Source of the DNA: Microbacterium sp.
Lineage (GTDB): Bacteria > Actinomycetota > Actinomycetes > Actinomycetales > Microbacteriaceae
Direction of reading: 5' to 3'
NCBI RefSeq assembly: GCF_026393345.1
Contig: NZ_JAPLAI010000028.1
Span: forward strand, 40,420-78,308
Length of the DNA: 37,889 nt
Within the stretch, counting starts at the first letter, position 1, and each line of letters begins with the position of its first letter. The notes under the pieces were generated by a model, which did not search any database, was not told the origin of the DNA, and saw only the letters and a program-made list of their open reading frames with translations. Positions 28,548 to 36,673 of this stretch are shown one piece after another. The position numbers and the translations under genes were made by a program.

Positions 28548-29693
28548 ATGCAGGTGACGGTCGTCGTGCCGACCTTCAACGAGGCACCGAATGTGCAGGA
28601 ACTCGTCGATCGGATCACGCAGGCCGCCCACGGCTTCGACGTCGATGTTCTGTTCGTCGACGACAGCACGGACGACACCCCCCAGGTCATCGAGCGGGTC
28701 GCCGCCACCGCCGAGATCCCCGTCCGGGTCATCCACCGCACCGAACCGGTCGGCGGCCTCAGCGGAGCGGTCACGGCCGGCCTCGCCGCCGCCTCGTCCG
28801 ACATCTGCATCGTCATGGACGGTGATCTGCAGCATCCGCCCGAGGACATCGCGCGCCTGGTGGCGCGTCACCGCCGCGGCGACGTGGACATCGTCGTGGC
28901 GTCGCGGTACGCCGGCGACGGCACCGCCGGCGGACTCAGCGACGGATCGCGTGTGCTCGCCTCACGTGGCTCCACCCTGCTCACCAAGGCGATGTTCCCC
29001 ATTCGGTTGCGCGAGGTCACCGACCCGATGACCGGGTTCTTCCTCATCGACCGCCGGGCCATCGACGTCGAACGCCTCATGCCGCGCGGGTTCAAGATCC
29101 TCCTCGAGATCCTCGCCCGGCAGCCGTTGCGGGTGGCGGAGATCCCCTTCGACTTCGCGACCCGCCACGCCGGCCGGTCGAAGGCGTCACTCCGGCAGGG
29201 CGCGGAACTGCTCGTGCAGCTGACCGCGCTGCGCTTCGGCAAGATGTCGGTGTTCGCCCTCATCGGCGCCGGCGGGGCGGTCGCCAACCTCGCCATCGTC
29301 TGGCTGCTGTCGCGGCTCGGGATGCCGGATGTTCCCGCCATGATCATCGCGGCCGAGACGACGATCCTCGCGAACTTCCTGTTGCAGGAGCGGTTCGTCT
29401 TCCAGGACATGCGGGCCGAGGCTGCGGGTGTCCTCAGCCGCTTCGGGAAGTCATTCGCCTTCAACAACGCCGAGTTGATCGTGCGAATCCCCCTCACGGC
29501 GCTGCTGATCTCCAGCTGGCACATCTCGGTCGTCATCGCGACCGGTCTCACGCTCATCGTCGCGTTCGTCGTGCGTTTCCTCTTCCACTCCCTGGTCGTC
29601 TACGCACCACGTCGTGCGGGGCGCGCCACGTCGCCGGCACGCGAGTTCGTCGAGGAGCTCGACCGTCAGGCGCTCTCGCCCGGCGAGCTCTGA
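28548..29693 (+). CDS. GT2-GtrA fusion, polyprenyl-phosphate sugar transferase
   Basis: A 381-residue protein. The N-terminal GT2 domain (about 1-225) opens VTVVVPTFNEAPNV, has VDDSTDDT and the metal motif MDGDLQHPPED, and resembles dolichol-phosphate mannose synthase. The C-terminal part (about 235-360) has four hydrophobic segments of the GtrA family, thought to move polyprenyl-linked sugars across the membrane. Together it would make a polyprenyl-phosphate sugar and deliver it outward, matching the surface-glycan genes on the left. The ATG at 28548 has a GGAGG site; an in-frame ATG at 28494 is less likely. Confidence 0.9.
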   Translation: MQVTVVVPTFNEAPNVQELVDRITQAAHGFDVDVLFVDDSTDDTPQVIERVAATAEIPVRVIHRTEPVGGLSGAVTAGLAAASSDICIVMDGDLQHPPEDIARLVARHRRGDVDIVVASRYAGDGTAGGLSDGSRVLASRGSTLLTKAMFPIRLREVTDPMTGFFLIDRRAIDVERLMPRGFKILLEILARQPLRVAEIPFDFATRHAGRSKASLRQGAELLVQLTALRFGKMSVFALIGAGGAVANLAIVWLLSRLGMPDVPAMIIAAETTILANFLLQERFVFQDMRAEAAGVLSRFGKSFAFNNAELIVRIPLTALLISSWHISVVIATGLTLIVAFVVRFLFHSLVVYAPRRAGRATSPAREFVEELDRQALSPGEL

Positions 29694-30001
29694 GCGCCCG
29701 CGCCGCAATCTTGCGGTGATCTTGCGGTGATCTTGCGTCGTCCTTGTGGCGATCGACCGATTCCCTGTGGCGGGGCGCGCAGGCTGAGTGCGGCGCCCGA
29801 GCGGGTTCCTCTCCGGACCTCTCTCTGAAGACGTCTCTCCCTCCCGCTCGTGCTCGCAGGATCCGACCCTGACTCGTATCCCTGCCCGAAACACCCGTTT
29901 CGAGAGCGCACGCCGCGGTCCTCTGCCCTGAGGGCCTCCATTCGCGCACCCTCGAACCGGACCTCGGCCGGTCGATCGCGCGCACCTGCCGAAGGATCGT
30001 C
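29694..30001 (+). other. Upstream region of the large surface-protein gene
   Basis: No gene is supported in these 308 bases. The left part has the tandem 11-bp repeat at 29708-29740. CAGGCT at 29780-29785 is a possible -10 element, without a clear -35. The rest is C/T-rich and may form a long leader. A GAAGGA ribosome site precedes the ATG at 30002. Confidence 0.6.
29708..29740 (+). repeat. Tandem 11-bp repeat (ATCTTGCGGTG) x3 before the surface-protein gene
   Basis: Copies at 29708 and 29719 are identical, the third (29730) has two changes, and a poor fourth (29741-29751) keeps 7 of 11. The one-turn period is what OmpR/PhoB-type response regulators bind. It lies 262 to 294 bases before the surface-protein start. 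Confidence 0.7.
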
Positions 30002-33000
30002 ATGCCCCGGACTCCGTCTCTCCCGCACGCCCTCGCCCGACCTCGGCGATGGCGCGTTCTCCTCGCCGCCACGGCAGCGATCATGCTGGTGGCGGTGGGC
30101 CTACACGTCCCGGCGCCCGCCGCCGCGGCCGAAACCGGAGGGGTGTACCTCAGCGTCAACTACGGCACGGACACCTACGGCGGGACCCCCGTCGTCGAGC
30201 CGGGGAAGACCTATGAAGCCGTCCTCCGCTATGACGCCAGCAAGATCACCCCGGGTGGGACCGCCACCATCACAGTTCCGCAGGGCGTGACCTTCCCGAG
30301 TGGTGTGCCGGCCGGCAACACGGTGATCGACTCGGTCGGATACGTCGGCGCCGATCTCGTGGTGACCTTCAAGGCGGAACCCGACACCTCGATCGCGCAG
30401 GGCATGATCGGGTTCCACTTCACGTTCACCGCCGCCGCGACGCACAGCGAACTCCGCGACGTGACGTGGCAGCTCAACGGTGTCCCCACGACGACCACGA
30501 TCATCGTGAAGAATCCCGGTGACGTGTTCCAGCCAGGCATCACCGACGGGCAAGCCAAGAGCCACGGTTCGGTGAACCTCAACTCCGCCGTCACGGTCGA
30601 CGCGAACGGAACGGTCAGCGTGAGTCCCGCCGTGACCGGCATCGCGATCCCATACACGCTCACGATCACCTCCGCGACCGCGCGAACCGTCACCATCACC
30701 GACACGATCGACGGGTTCCTCTCCCACGATCAGACGTCATTCTCGGCGACCCTCACGACATGGGACGCGCACGGTCTGAACAAGACGGTGTCCTCCTTCC
30801 CGCTGCCCGCGATCGCCGTCAGCGGCCAGACCGCCACGCTCACGGGTGTGCAGCTGCCCGCCGCCTCGTCCCTCACGATCAGCTACACCGCGCACGTCCG
30901 GTCCGACCGCATCGGCGACCTCACCGCTGCGCTGCAGGCGAAGGCGGATGCGATCGACCCGGCCACCGGCGGATCGTTCTCCATCCCGCTCCCGAACGCG
31001 GCCGTCATCGGCGGCGTGACCGTGGACTCCTCAGTGTCCATCGGTGGCAGTATCGCGGGCGACCCGGCACCCGCGCTCGGCCGCACGATCGTGAAGACGT
31101 CGAGCCTCGCGGGCGACACGTCGATCACCCTCGGCACGAACGGCGACCTCACCGCGCCGCTCGACGTGACCTACACGCTCGCCGCGGACCTGCGGCCCTG
31201 GGCCGGATTCGAGAACACGGCGCACGAGCTCACCGGCAACGTCATCGTCCGCGACACGCTGCCAGCCCAGCTCCAGTGGAAGACCGGAGCCTTCCTCACA
31301 CTGGTATCCGGATCGCTGACCCTGCGTTCCGTGCCGGCCACCACCAGCGACACCGACTTCGCGAGCGACGCATTCGTGGGCGCCTACCGGCTCTCAGCCG
31401 ACGGGCAGAAGCTCGAGATCAACATCGGCCGGGACACCTCGGCCACGTACACGTTCACCGCGCGGGCACAGATCAGCACGATCGTCGGGCTGCCCACCAC
31501 GACGCCCGGGACCAGCCGCCCGCAGGTCGTGAGCATCCACACCGTGACCAACGTCGCCTACCTCGTCTACCCCGGTAGTTCGACGACCGACAGGTCGACC
31601 GTCGTCGACACGCTCGTCGTGCCCAAGCCTCCGGGCAGCGTCATCAACGACCCGAGCGAGTTCTCCAAAACGGTGGGCACCCTCGGGCAGCTGCCGCGCG
31701 GTGCCGTGGTCGCGGTGCCGTTCACCTTCACCATCGCCGCGGGCGCGGTGCCGGACCTTCGCACCTCGAAGATCATCGATGAGATCGACCTCGGGGTGTT
31801 CAACACGAGCGACCTCGCGGGCATCGCCTCGACGATCACCGGGTCGTATGCCGGCGTGAGCGGCCTCAGCGGTTCCGACTTCATCCTCGAGATGGTGGGA
31901 GGCGAACTCGTCTTCGGCCTCTCGCCCACGTTCGGTGCGAATCTGCCCGCCGCATCCCGACCCGCCACGACCGGGGCGCTGACCGGACGCCTGGTGTTCA
32001 CCGTCACGATCCCGACCGAGGCGCTCCTCGGCCGGGAGTCCATCGACGTCTCCAACAGTGCCCGCATCGAGGGCAGCGGCACCCAGGTCTACACCTGGAC
32101 GTCGCAGGCGTCAGCGTCCGCATCCTCCTATGGCGACGAGCTCGAGATCGCCAAGCGGGTCTACGCCGGCAACGGTGAATGGACGACGGGTCTCCGGGCG
32201 GAGCTCGACGCCGACGGGGACCTGGTCTCCGACGAGTTCATCTACCGGGTCGATCTCATCTCGCACGGGGACTACTTCGGGATCCCCATCCTCGACATCC
32301 TCGACACGCTTCCGTCCGGCATGGAGCTCGTCGGGTTCGTGGCTGATGCGGCCGTCGATGCCGGCACCGTCACGCCGGGGACCACGATCGACATGGGGGC
32401 GAACCTGCGGGCCACGCTCGACCGCTCGGCCGGCACGGTGCTGATCACGCAGCAGCCGGGCACGACTCTGCCGCAGGGGGCGCGGACGTCGGTGAACTTC
32501 AAGGTGCGTGTCACCACGTTCACCGAGGATGTGAGCATCACCAACCGCATCGGCAACACGACGGCGGTCATCACGCCGTCGACAGGGTTCCCGCTCGTGA
32601 TCAAGAAGGTGGATGCGGTGCAGGACAGTATCGTTATCACCGACCGCAATGCCCGCTTCACGGTAACGGCCCCCGACGGCTCCGTCGTGACCGACCGGGC
32701 CTATGTGGTGGACGGTCAACTGATGGTCGCCGGCCCCGGGGGCACGGATCGCGCCATCGTGATCCCCGTCGATCCGGCGCATCCGACCGCGATCCCGTCA
32801 GGCCGGTACATCGTCACTGAGCAGGTCGCACCTGCGGGCTATGAGACGTCGTCTGCGCAGGTCGTCGCCACGATCCGCGCCGACGGCAGCTCGGCGCCGG
32901 TGACGTTCTTCGACACGCCCGCCTCGCTCTACGCGATCGGCGACGTGGTGTGGATCGACCAGGACCGTGACGGCGTGCAGGATGCGAGCGAGCCGAGGCT

Positions 33001-33493
33001 CGCGGGTGTCGCCGTGCAGCTGCGCGACGCCGCATCCGGTGCGGTCGTGGCCGACACCACGACCGACGCGGATGGACAGTACCTGTTCGACCTGCTGCCG
33101 GAGGGGCGGTACACCGTGACGTTCACGTTGACCGCGGCGCAGGCGGCGCAGTACCGGTTCACCGAGACGTTGCGCGGCGGCGACGTCACGCTCGACTCGG
33201 ACGCGGAGCGGCGCACCGGCACGACCGGGGTCATCACCCTCGACGCGGCCAACCCGCAGCTCGTGAAGGCTGCGGACTATGCCGCCGCCCACGTGCGGGC
33301 GCTCCACGGCATCGACCCCACCTGGGATGCGGGTGTCGTAGAGCTCCCGGGGACCGCCACGACCAAGAACGGGCTGAGCGCCACCGGCGGCGACGCCCGC
33401 GGCACGCTGCTGCTCGGACTGGGCGGAGCCCTCATTCTCGCAGTCGGCGCGGGGCTGTTCGTTGTGCGACGGCGAGGAGCGCGTACCCTCTGA
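30002..33493 (+). CDS. Large wall-anchored surface protein with SdrD B-like domain
   Basis: A 1163-residue secreted protein. A signal peptide (about 1-44, ending AAAA) leads into a Thr/Val/Asp-rich, beta-rich body with repeated DUF11-like features (for example IVRDTLPAQLQ and ILDILDTLPSGMEL, typical of such modules). Residues about 977-1090 form an SdrD B-like/prealbumin module (GDVVWIDQDRDGVQD, then TTDADGQYLF and EGRYTVTF). The C-terminus has LSATG (1125-1129), about 20 hydrophobic residues and RRRGARTL, a sortase-type sorting signal. LSATG is close to the LAxTG signal of class E sortases. LPGTA at 1115 is a less likely alternative. It is probably an adhesin or wall structural protein. No sortase gene is in the window. 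Confidence 0.87.
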   Translation: MPRTPSLPHALARPRRWRVLLAATAAIMLVAVGLHVPAPAAAAETGGVYLSVNYGTDTYGGTPVVEPGKTYEAVLRYDASKITPGGTATITVPQGVTFPSGVPAGNTVIDSVGYVGADLVVTFKAEPDTSIAQGMIGFHFTFTAAATHSELRDVTWQLNGVPTTTTIIVKNPGDVFQPGITDGQAKSHGSVNLNSAVTVDANGTVSVSPAVTGIAIPYTLTITSATARTVTITDTIDGFLSHDQTSFSATLTTWDAHGLNKTVSSFPLPAIAVSGQTATLTGVQLPAASSLTISYTAHVRSDRIGDLTAALQAKADAIDPATGGSFSIPLPNAAVIGGVTVDSSVSIGGSIAGDPAPALGRTIVKTSSLAGDTSITLGTNGDLTAPLDVTYTLAADLRPWAGFENTAHELTGNVIVRDTLPAQLQWKTGAFLTLVSGSLTLRSVPATTSDTDFASDAFVGAYRLSADGQKLEINIGRDTSATYTFTARAQISTIVGLPTTTPGTSRPQVVSIHTVTNVAYLVYPGSSTTDRSTVVDTLVVPKPPGSVINDPSEFSKTVGTLGQLPRGAVVAVPFTFTIAAGAVPDLRTSKIIDEIDLGVFNTSDLAGIASTITGSYAGVSGLSGSDFILEMVGGELVFGLSPTFGANLPAASRPATTGALTGRLVFTVTIPTEALLGRESIDVSNSARIEGSGTQVYTWTSQASASASSYGDELEIAKRVYAGNGEWTTGLRAELDADGDLVSDEFIYRVDLISHGDYFGIPILDILDTLPSGMELVGFVADAAVDAGTVTPGTTIDMGANLRATLDRSAGTVLITQQPGTTLPQGARTSVNFKVRVTTFTEDVSITNRIGNTTAVITPSTGFPLVIKKVDAVQDSIVITDRNARFTVTAPDGSVVTDRAYVVDGQLMVAGPGGTDRAIVIPVDPAHPTAIPSGRYIVTEQVAPAGYETSSAQVVATIRADGSSAPVTFFDTPASLYAIGDVVWIDQDRDGVQDASEPRLAGVAVQLRDAASGAVVADTTTDADGQYLFDLLPEGRYTVTFTLTAAQAAQYRFTETLRGGDVTLDSDAERRTGTTGVITLDAANPQLVKAADYAAAHVRALHGIDPTWDAGVVELPGTATTKNGLSATGGDARGTLLLGLGGALILAVGAGLFVVRRRGARTL

Positions 33494-33507
33494 CCCCGGA
33501 TGCGGGG

Positions 33508-33552
33508 GGCGGCGGTCGCACGCTCGGTTCGCCGGGCGGTGCGGCCGCCGCC
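33508..33552. terminator. Bidirectional terminator-like hairpin
   Basis: GGCGGCGGTCGCAC at 33508-33521 pairs with GTGCGGCCGCCGCC at 33539-33552 with one non-Watson-Crick position; the loop has 17 bases. It lies between the stops of the convergent surface-protein and deacetylase genes. Confidence 0.65.
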
Positions 33553-33558
33553 GCCGTC

Positions 33559-34764
33559 TCAGCCGACGGCCGCGACGAACTGTGCCAGGGTCGTGCCGTA
33601 GTTGACGCGGATGCACGGGAGGGCGAGCTTGTCCGTGCCAACTCGGACGTAGCCCTGCTCGATCGTGCGGGCCAGCTCGAAGCCTGCCGCGCTCACCCCG
33701 GCCTTCGCGGTGTCGTTGTAGTGGCCGAACGGGTACGCGACGACCTCGGCCGCGCCGAGGATCTGGGCTGACGTGGTCAGGTCGGCGGCGATCTCCGCGG
33801 CGCTCCAGTTGACCATCCGGCCCTCGCCGTTCGCGCCGGCCTCGTGCATGTCGTGGGTGTGCGAGCGCTGCTGCACCCAGACGGAGGGCGTGGGTTCGCT
33901 CCGCCACTTGGTGATGACGAACGAGGTGGCGAGTACCCGGTGCGCATCGATGATCGGGACGCCGAGTTCGAGCCAGGTGCGATCCGCGTCGTCATCGGTG
34001 ATGATGGCCGACCGGGCCGGCAGTAAGAGATGGCCGTCGATGAACGCGGCTAGTTCGTCCCAGGTGGGCAGGTACGTGCCGGTGTCGGCGAGGTAGGCCA
34101 TCTGCGCGTCGAAGTCGCCGGTGTAGATGTAGTTCAGCTTCAACGAGGAGTTCTCGCCCGCCGGGTTCGTCGTGAACTGGTGGTACATCAGGATCGGCAC
34201 CGCGACGTCGGCGGCGGCGAGCACCTCCGGCGTGGTCCACGCGCCGTACAGCGTCGCCTGCCGGTCGGTGCATGTCACGAGGTCCGCGCCGTTGACGCGT
34301 GCGGCGGCATCCAGGGCGCTCGCCGCTTCCGGGGTCGGGTACCAGCCGGCGAACACCGCACCGGGTCGGGACGGGAGGGGCAGCGCCGCGTACCGGGTCC
34401 CCTGGGTCTGCAGGGTCGGGCCGTCGGTGATGCCGTCGCCGGCGAACCCGACGGCGCAGGTGTTCGGGTCACCGGTGGTCGCGAGGAGCGTCTCGGCAGG
34501 CGTGAGTGGGGTGGGACTCGGTGTCGAGGATGCCGCGGGCGTCGGGGTCCCCGTCGCCGCGTCCGAGGCGGGAGCGGGCGGGGTGAGAACGAACAACCAC
34601 ACCGCGAGGCCGCCGGTGACCAGCACGGCCGCCACGGCGGCGATGATCAGCGCGAGACGTGCGCCCCGCTGCAGCCGGTGCGGGCCGCGTCGTGTCGGGT
34701 CCAATGTTGACCGTCCCCCTCGGCGCGTTCCGCGCCGTTTCTGCCCGGCGCTGCCGCCGGTCAC
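33559..34764 (-). CDS. Membrane-anchored polysaccharide deacetylase with InlB-type repeat
   Basis: A 401-residue protein. A basic N-terminus and one hydrophobic segment (about 36-60) anchor it; a Pro/Thr/Ala-rich linker follows. Residues about 90-180 look like an InlB B-repeat (Listeria-Bacteroides repeat): FAGDGITDGPTLQTQG, VFAGWYPTPEAAS and a closing ATLYGAW. The C-terminal NodB-like domain has ILMYHQF, the Asp triplet D257-D259 and the zinc motif HTHDMH (302-307), then VVAYPFGHYND. It would remove acetyl groups from a wall or surface glycan. The first Asp motif is TDDDAD rather than TFDDG, so the fit is not perfect. The GTG at 34764 is the likely start. Confidence 0.82.
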   Translation of the reverse strand: MTGGSAGQKRRGTRRGGRSTLDPTRRGPHRLQRGARLALIIAAVAAVLVTGGLAVWLFVLTPPAPASDAATGTPTPAASSTPSPTPLTPAETLLATTGDPNTCAVGFAGDGITDGPTLQTQGTRYAALPLPSRPGAVFAGWYPTPEAASALDAAARVNGADLVTCTDRQATLYGAWTTPEVLAAADVAVPILMYHQFTTNPAGENSSLKLNYIYTGDFDAQMAYLADTGTYLPTWDELAAFIDGHLLLPARSAIITDDDADRTWLELGVPIIDAHRVLATSFVITKWRSEPTPSVWVQQRSHTHDMHEAGANGEGRMVNWSAAEIAADLTTSAQILGAAEVVAYPFGHYNDTAKAGVSAAGFELARTIEQGYVRVGTDKLALPCIRVNYGTTLAQFVAAVG

Positions 34765-34793
34765 CCCCGCGCGGTCCCCACGACCGCATGGCG

Positions 34794-34799
34794 AGCATA
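34794..34799 (-). promoter_or_regulatory. -10 hexamer TATGCT of the deacetylase gene
   Basis: TATGCT on the minus strand lies 29 bases before the GTG at 34764, giving a leader of about 20 bases. It lies back to back with the MarR promoter. Confidence 0.45.
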
Positions 34800-34835
34800 A
34801 CCGTCCACCGCTGACCTCGACCGGTGCCCGGGCGG

Positions 34836-34841
34836 TACTGT
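34836..34841 (+). promoter_or_regulatory. -10 hexamer TACTGT of the marR-type gene
   Basis: TACTGT with a weak -35-like CTGACC (34811-34816) about 19 bases upstream. A leader of about 60 bases ends in AAAGGAGGAGG before the ATG at 34905. MarR proteins often repress their own promoters, but I see no clear palindrome here. Confidence 0.45.
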
Positions 34842-34904
34842 GGCGGTCGCGGCCGCATCCGGTGTGCGCGTCGCGCGATCGTCGAGCGGAAAGGAGGAGG
34901 TCGC

Positions 34905-35423
34905 ATGCCGTATCGGCGACAGGGTTCGGACGCCGTGACCGGCGAGGTCGACCTCGTCATCTCGGCGTGGAAGCATGAACTCCCCGATCTCGACTTCTCG
35001 CCGCTGGAGGTCTTCTCGCGGATGCGGCGGCTCGGTCAGGCCCTACAGGTCGAGCGGGCACGGGCATTCGAGCGTGCCGGACTCGAGACGGGCGAGTTCG
35101 AGATCCTGTCGAGCCTCTGCGTGGCGCCGCGCGGCACCTCGACCCCGTCGGAACTGGGAGCCCTGACCCGCACGCCGTCGGCGACCATGGCCAACCGCAC
35201 CGAACGGCTGGAGCAGCGGGGATTCGTCGCGCGGCGGTGGAACCCGGACGACACCCGCAGCCGCATCGTGCGGATCACCCCGGAGGGCAGGGCCGTCGCC
35301 GAACGGGCCATGCGCGAGCTCGTCGCCGCCGAGGTGCGGATGCTGGACGCGCTCTCGAGCGAGCAGCGCGAGCAGCTCGTGGAACTGCTGCGGGTGCTCG
35401 GCGCCGAGGGCGCCGCATCCTGA
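34905..35423 (+). CDS. MarR family transcriptional regulator
   Basis: A 172-residue winged-helix dimeric repressor type. The recognition helix region reads ELGALTRTPSATMANRTERLEQRGFV (starting near residue 85; shown in parts as ELGALTRTPSATM and NRTERLEQRGFV), followed by the wing WNPDDTRSRIVRITPEGR. An N-terminal extension of about 35 residues precedes the usual fold. The ligand is unknown. The ATG at 34905 has a very strong ribosome site. It is divergent from the deacetylase gene and 70 bases before ridA-like. Confidence 0.93.
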   Translation: MPYRRQGSDAVTGEVDLVISAWKHELPDLDFSPLEVFSRMRRLGQALQVERARAFERAGLETGEFEILSSLCVAPRGTSTPSELGALTRTPSATMANRTERLEQRGFVARRWNPDDTRSRIVRITPEGRAVAERAMRELVAAEVRMLDALSSEQREQLVELLRVLGAEGAAS

Positions 35424-35481
35424 GCCGTCTCCGCCCGGGGTCGGCAGGCGGTCGGGGCTTCCCGATGTCGATGCGTGGTGG

Positions 35482-35487
35482 CACGGT
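35482..35487 (+). promoter_or_regulatory. Possible -10 hexamer CACGGT before the RidA gene
   Basis: CACGGT, six bases and ATG at 35494 fit the leaderless spacing, but the hexamer is weak and the gene could instead be read from the MarR promoter. Confidence 0.3.
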
Positions 35488-35493
35488 ATCGGC

Positions 35494-35895
35494 ATGACAG
35501 AGATCCAGCGCCTCCGGCCGGCCGGGCTCATCGTCAGCCCGGCCTTCAGCCATGTCGCGGTTGTGCCGCCCGGTGCCACCACCATCTATGTCGGCGGTCA
35601 GAACGCCGTCGATGCGCACGGCGCCCTCATCGGTGACGGTGATGTCGCCACCCAGTCCGTCCGCGCTCTGCAGAACGTCACGACCGCGCTCGCCGCCGCC
35701 GGCGCGACGCTCGCCGACGTCGTGCAGTGGACTGTGCTCTTCGTCGACGGCGTCGACTTGGGTGCCGGCTACGGCGCGATCGCCGGTGACCTCGCCGCCG
35801 AGGAGCCCGGCCTGGTCACGGCCGCGCGCGTCGCCGGCCTCGGGGTGCCGGGCGCGCTCGTCGAGATCAGCGCGGTCGCCGCGGTGATCCGGTAG
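35494..35895 (+). CDS. RidA/YjgF family protein
   Basis: A 133-residue RidA-like protein, the standard length. The arginine in AARVAGL and glutamate in ALVEISAVAAV match the active-site region of reactive-imine deaminases, and NVTTALAAAGATLADVVQWTV is the usual central helix-strand. It would hydrolyse enamine/imine intermediates, or have a related task. No strong ribosome site is visible. It lies 70 bases after the MarR gene and 38 before the pentapeptide gene. Confidence 0.9.
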   Translation: MTEIQRLRPAGLIVSPAFSHVAVVPPGATTIYVGGQNAVDAHGALIGDGDVATQSVRALQNVTTALAAAGATLADVVQWTVLFVDGVDLGAGYGAIAGDLAAEEPGLVTAARVAGLGVPGALVEISAVAAVIR

Positions 35896-35919
35896 GGCGA
35901 GCCGCATCCGGTGGCCGCT

Positions 35920-35925
35920 TAGACT
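35920..35925 (+). promoter_or_regulatory. -10 hexamer TAGACT of the pentapeptide gene
   Basis: TAGACT, eight bases and GTG at 35934. The spacing is slightly wide for strict leaderless initiation. Confidence 0.45.
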
Positions 35926-35933
35926 CGGACCTC

Positions 35934-36593
35934 GTGCGCACCATCGGAGTGGAGAAACCTCGGATCTCGCCGCTGCGGCTCGAGGGGCTCCCGGAGGCGG
36001 ACGACGCCCCGATCCGCGCCCACGGCGACTACGACGGCCGGCACTTCGGTCCACGGGACGTGTCGGGCGACGACCTCGCGGGTGTTTCGTTCCTGGAGTG
36101 CGCGCTGGACGGCTGGACGGCGCACGACACGCGCCTCCGGGACGCCTCGTTCGCGCAGACCCGCATCGAGAACCTCAACGCGCCCGTGCTGCGCGCCGAC
36201 CGCGCGTCGCTGCGGAACGTCGAGATCCACCGGTCGCGGTTCGGCTCCGCCGACCTGTCCGACACCCGGCTCGAGCAGCTGGTCGTGTCCGCATCCAAGC
36301 TCGGCTGGGTGAACTTCCGTTCGGCACGGCTGCGCGACGTCGTGTTCCGCGACTGCACGTTCGACGAGCTCGACCTCACCGGCGCCGACGTGTCCCGGAT
36401 GGCGTTCGAGGACTGCACCGCAGGCAAGCTCACCCTCGCCCGCTCATCGGTGCGGCACCTGGACCTGCGCGGGCTGCGGTTCGACGGCCTCGACGGCCCG
36501 GAAGGCCTCCGCGGCGCCGTCCTATCGAGCCCGCAGCTCGCCGCGATGGCGGGCATGTTCGCGGAGCACTTCGGCATTCGCGTCGACGACTGA
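35934..36593 (+). CDS. Pentapeptide-repeat protein
   Basis: A 219-residue protein. From about residue 40 to 185 hydrophobic residues recur every five (for example LAGVSF, LRDASF, LRNVEI, FGSADL, LRDVVF, LDLTGADV), giving the right-handed quadrilateral helix fold. The C-terminal SSPQLAAMAGMFAEHFG segment is common in this group. Some relatives protect DNA gyrase from quinolones or toxins, but most have no known role. GTG start by the -10 hexamer and frame. Confidence 0.88.
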   Translation: MRTIGVEKPRISPLRLEGLPEADDAPIRAHGDYDGRHFGPRDVSGDDLAGVSFLECALDGWTAHDTRLRDASFAQTRIENLNAPVLRADRASLRNVEIHRSRFGSADLSDTRLEQLVVSASKLGWVNFRSARLRDVVFRDCTFDELDLTGADVSRMAFEDCTAGKLTLARSSVRHLDLRGLRFDGLDGPEGLRGAVLSSPQLAAMAGMFAEHFGIRVDD

Positions 36594-36673
36594 CCAACGC
36601 GTCGGGCGCAGGGGTCAAGGGTGCCGGGATCCGGATACGCGGGGCCCCACACCCCTCTGGCTGAGTGACGGTC

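Noticed and set aside
33344..33358. LPGTA as sorting signal of the surface protein
   Set aside because: LSATG at 33374 is closer to the hydrophobic segment, as in known sorting signals. LPGTA is kept only as an alternative.
34787..34789. ATG close to the TATGCT hexamer as a leaderless start on the minus strand
   Set aside because: The spacing is four bases and the frame is out of register with the deacetylase; its translation lacks any known domain.
36610..36656. Hairpin AGGGGT/ACCCCT between the pentapeptide and aldo/keto reductase genes
   Set aside because: Only six pairs around a 35-base loop with weak inner pairing; not enough to call a terminator.
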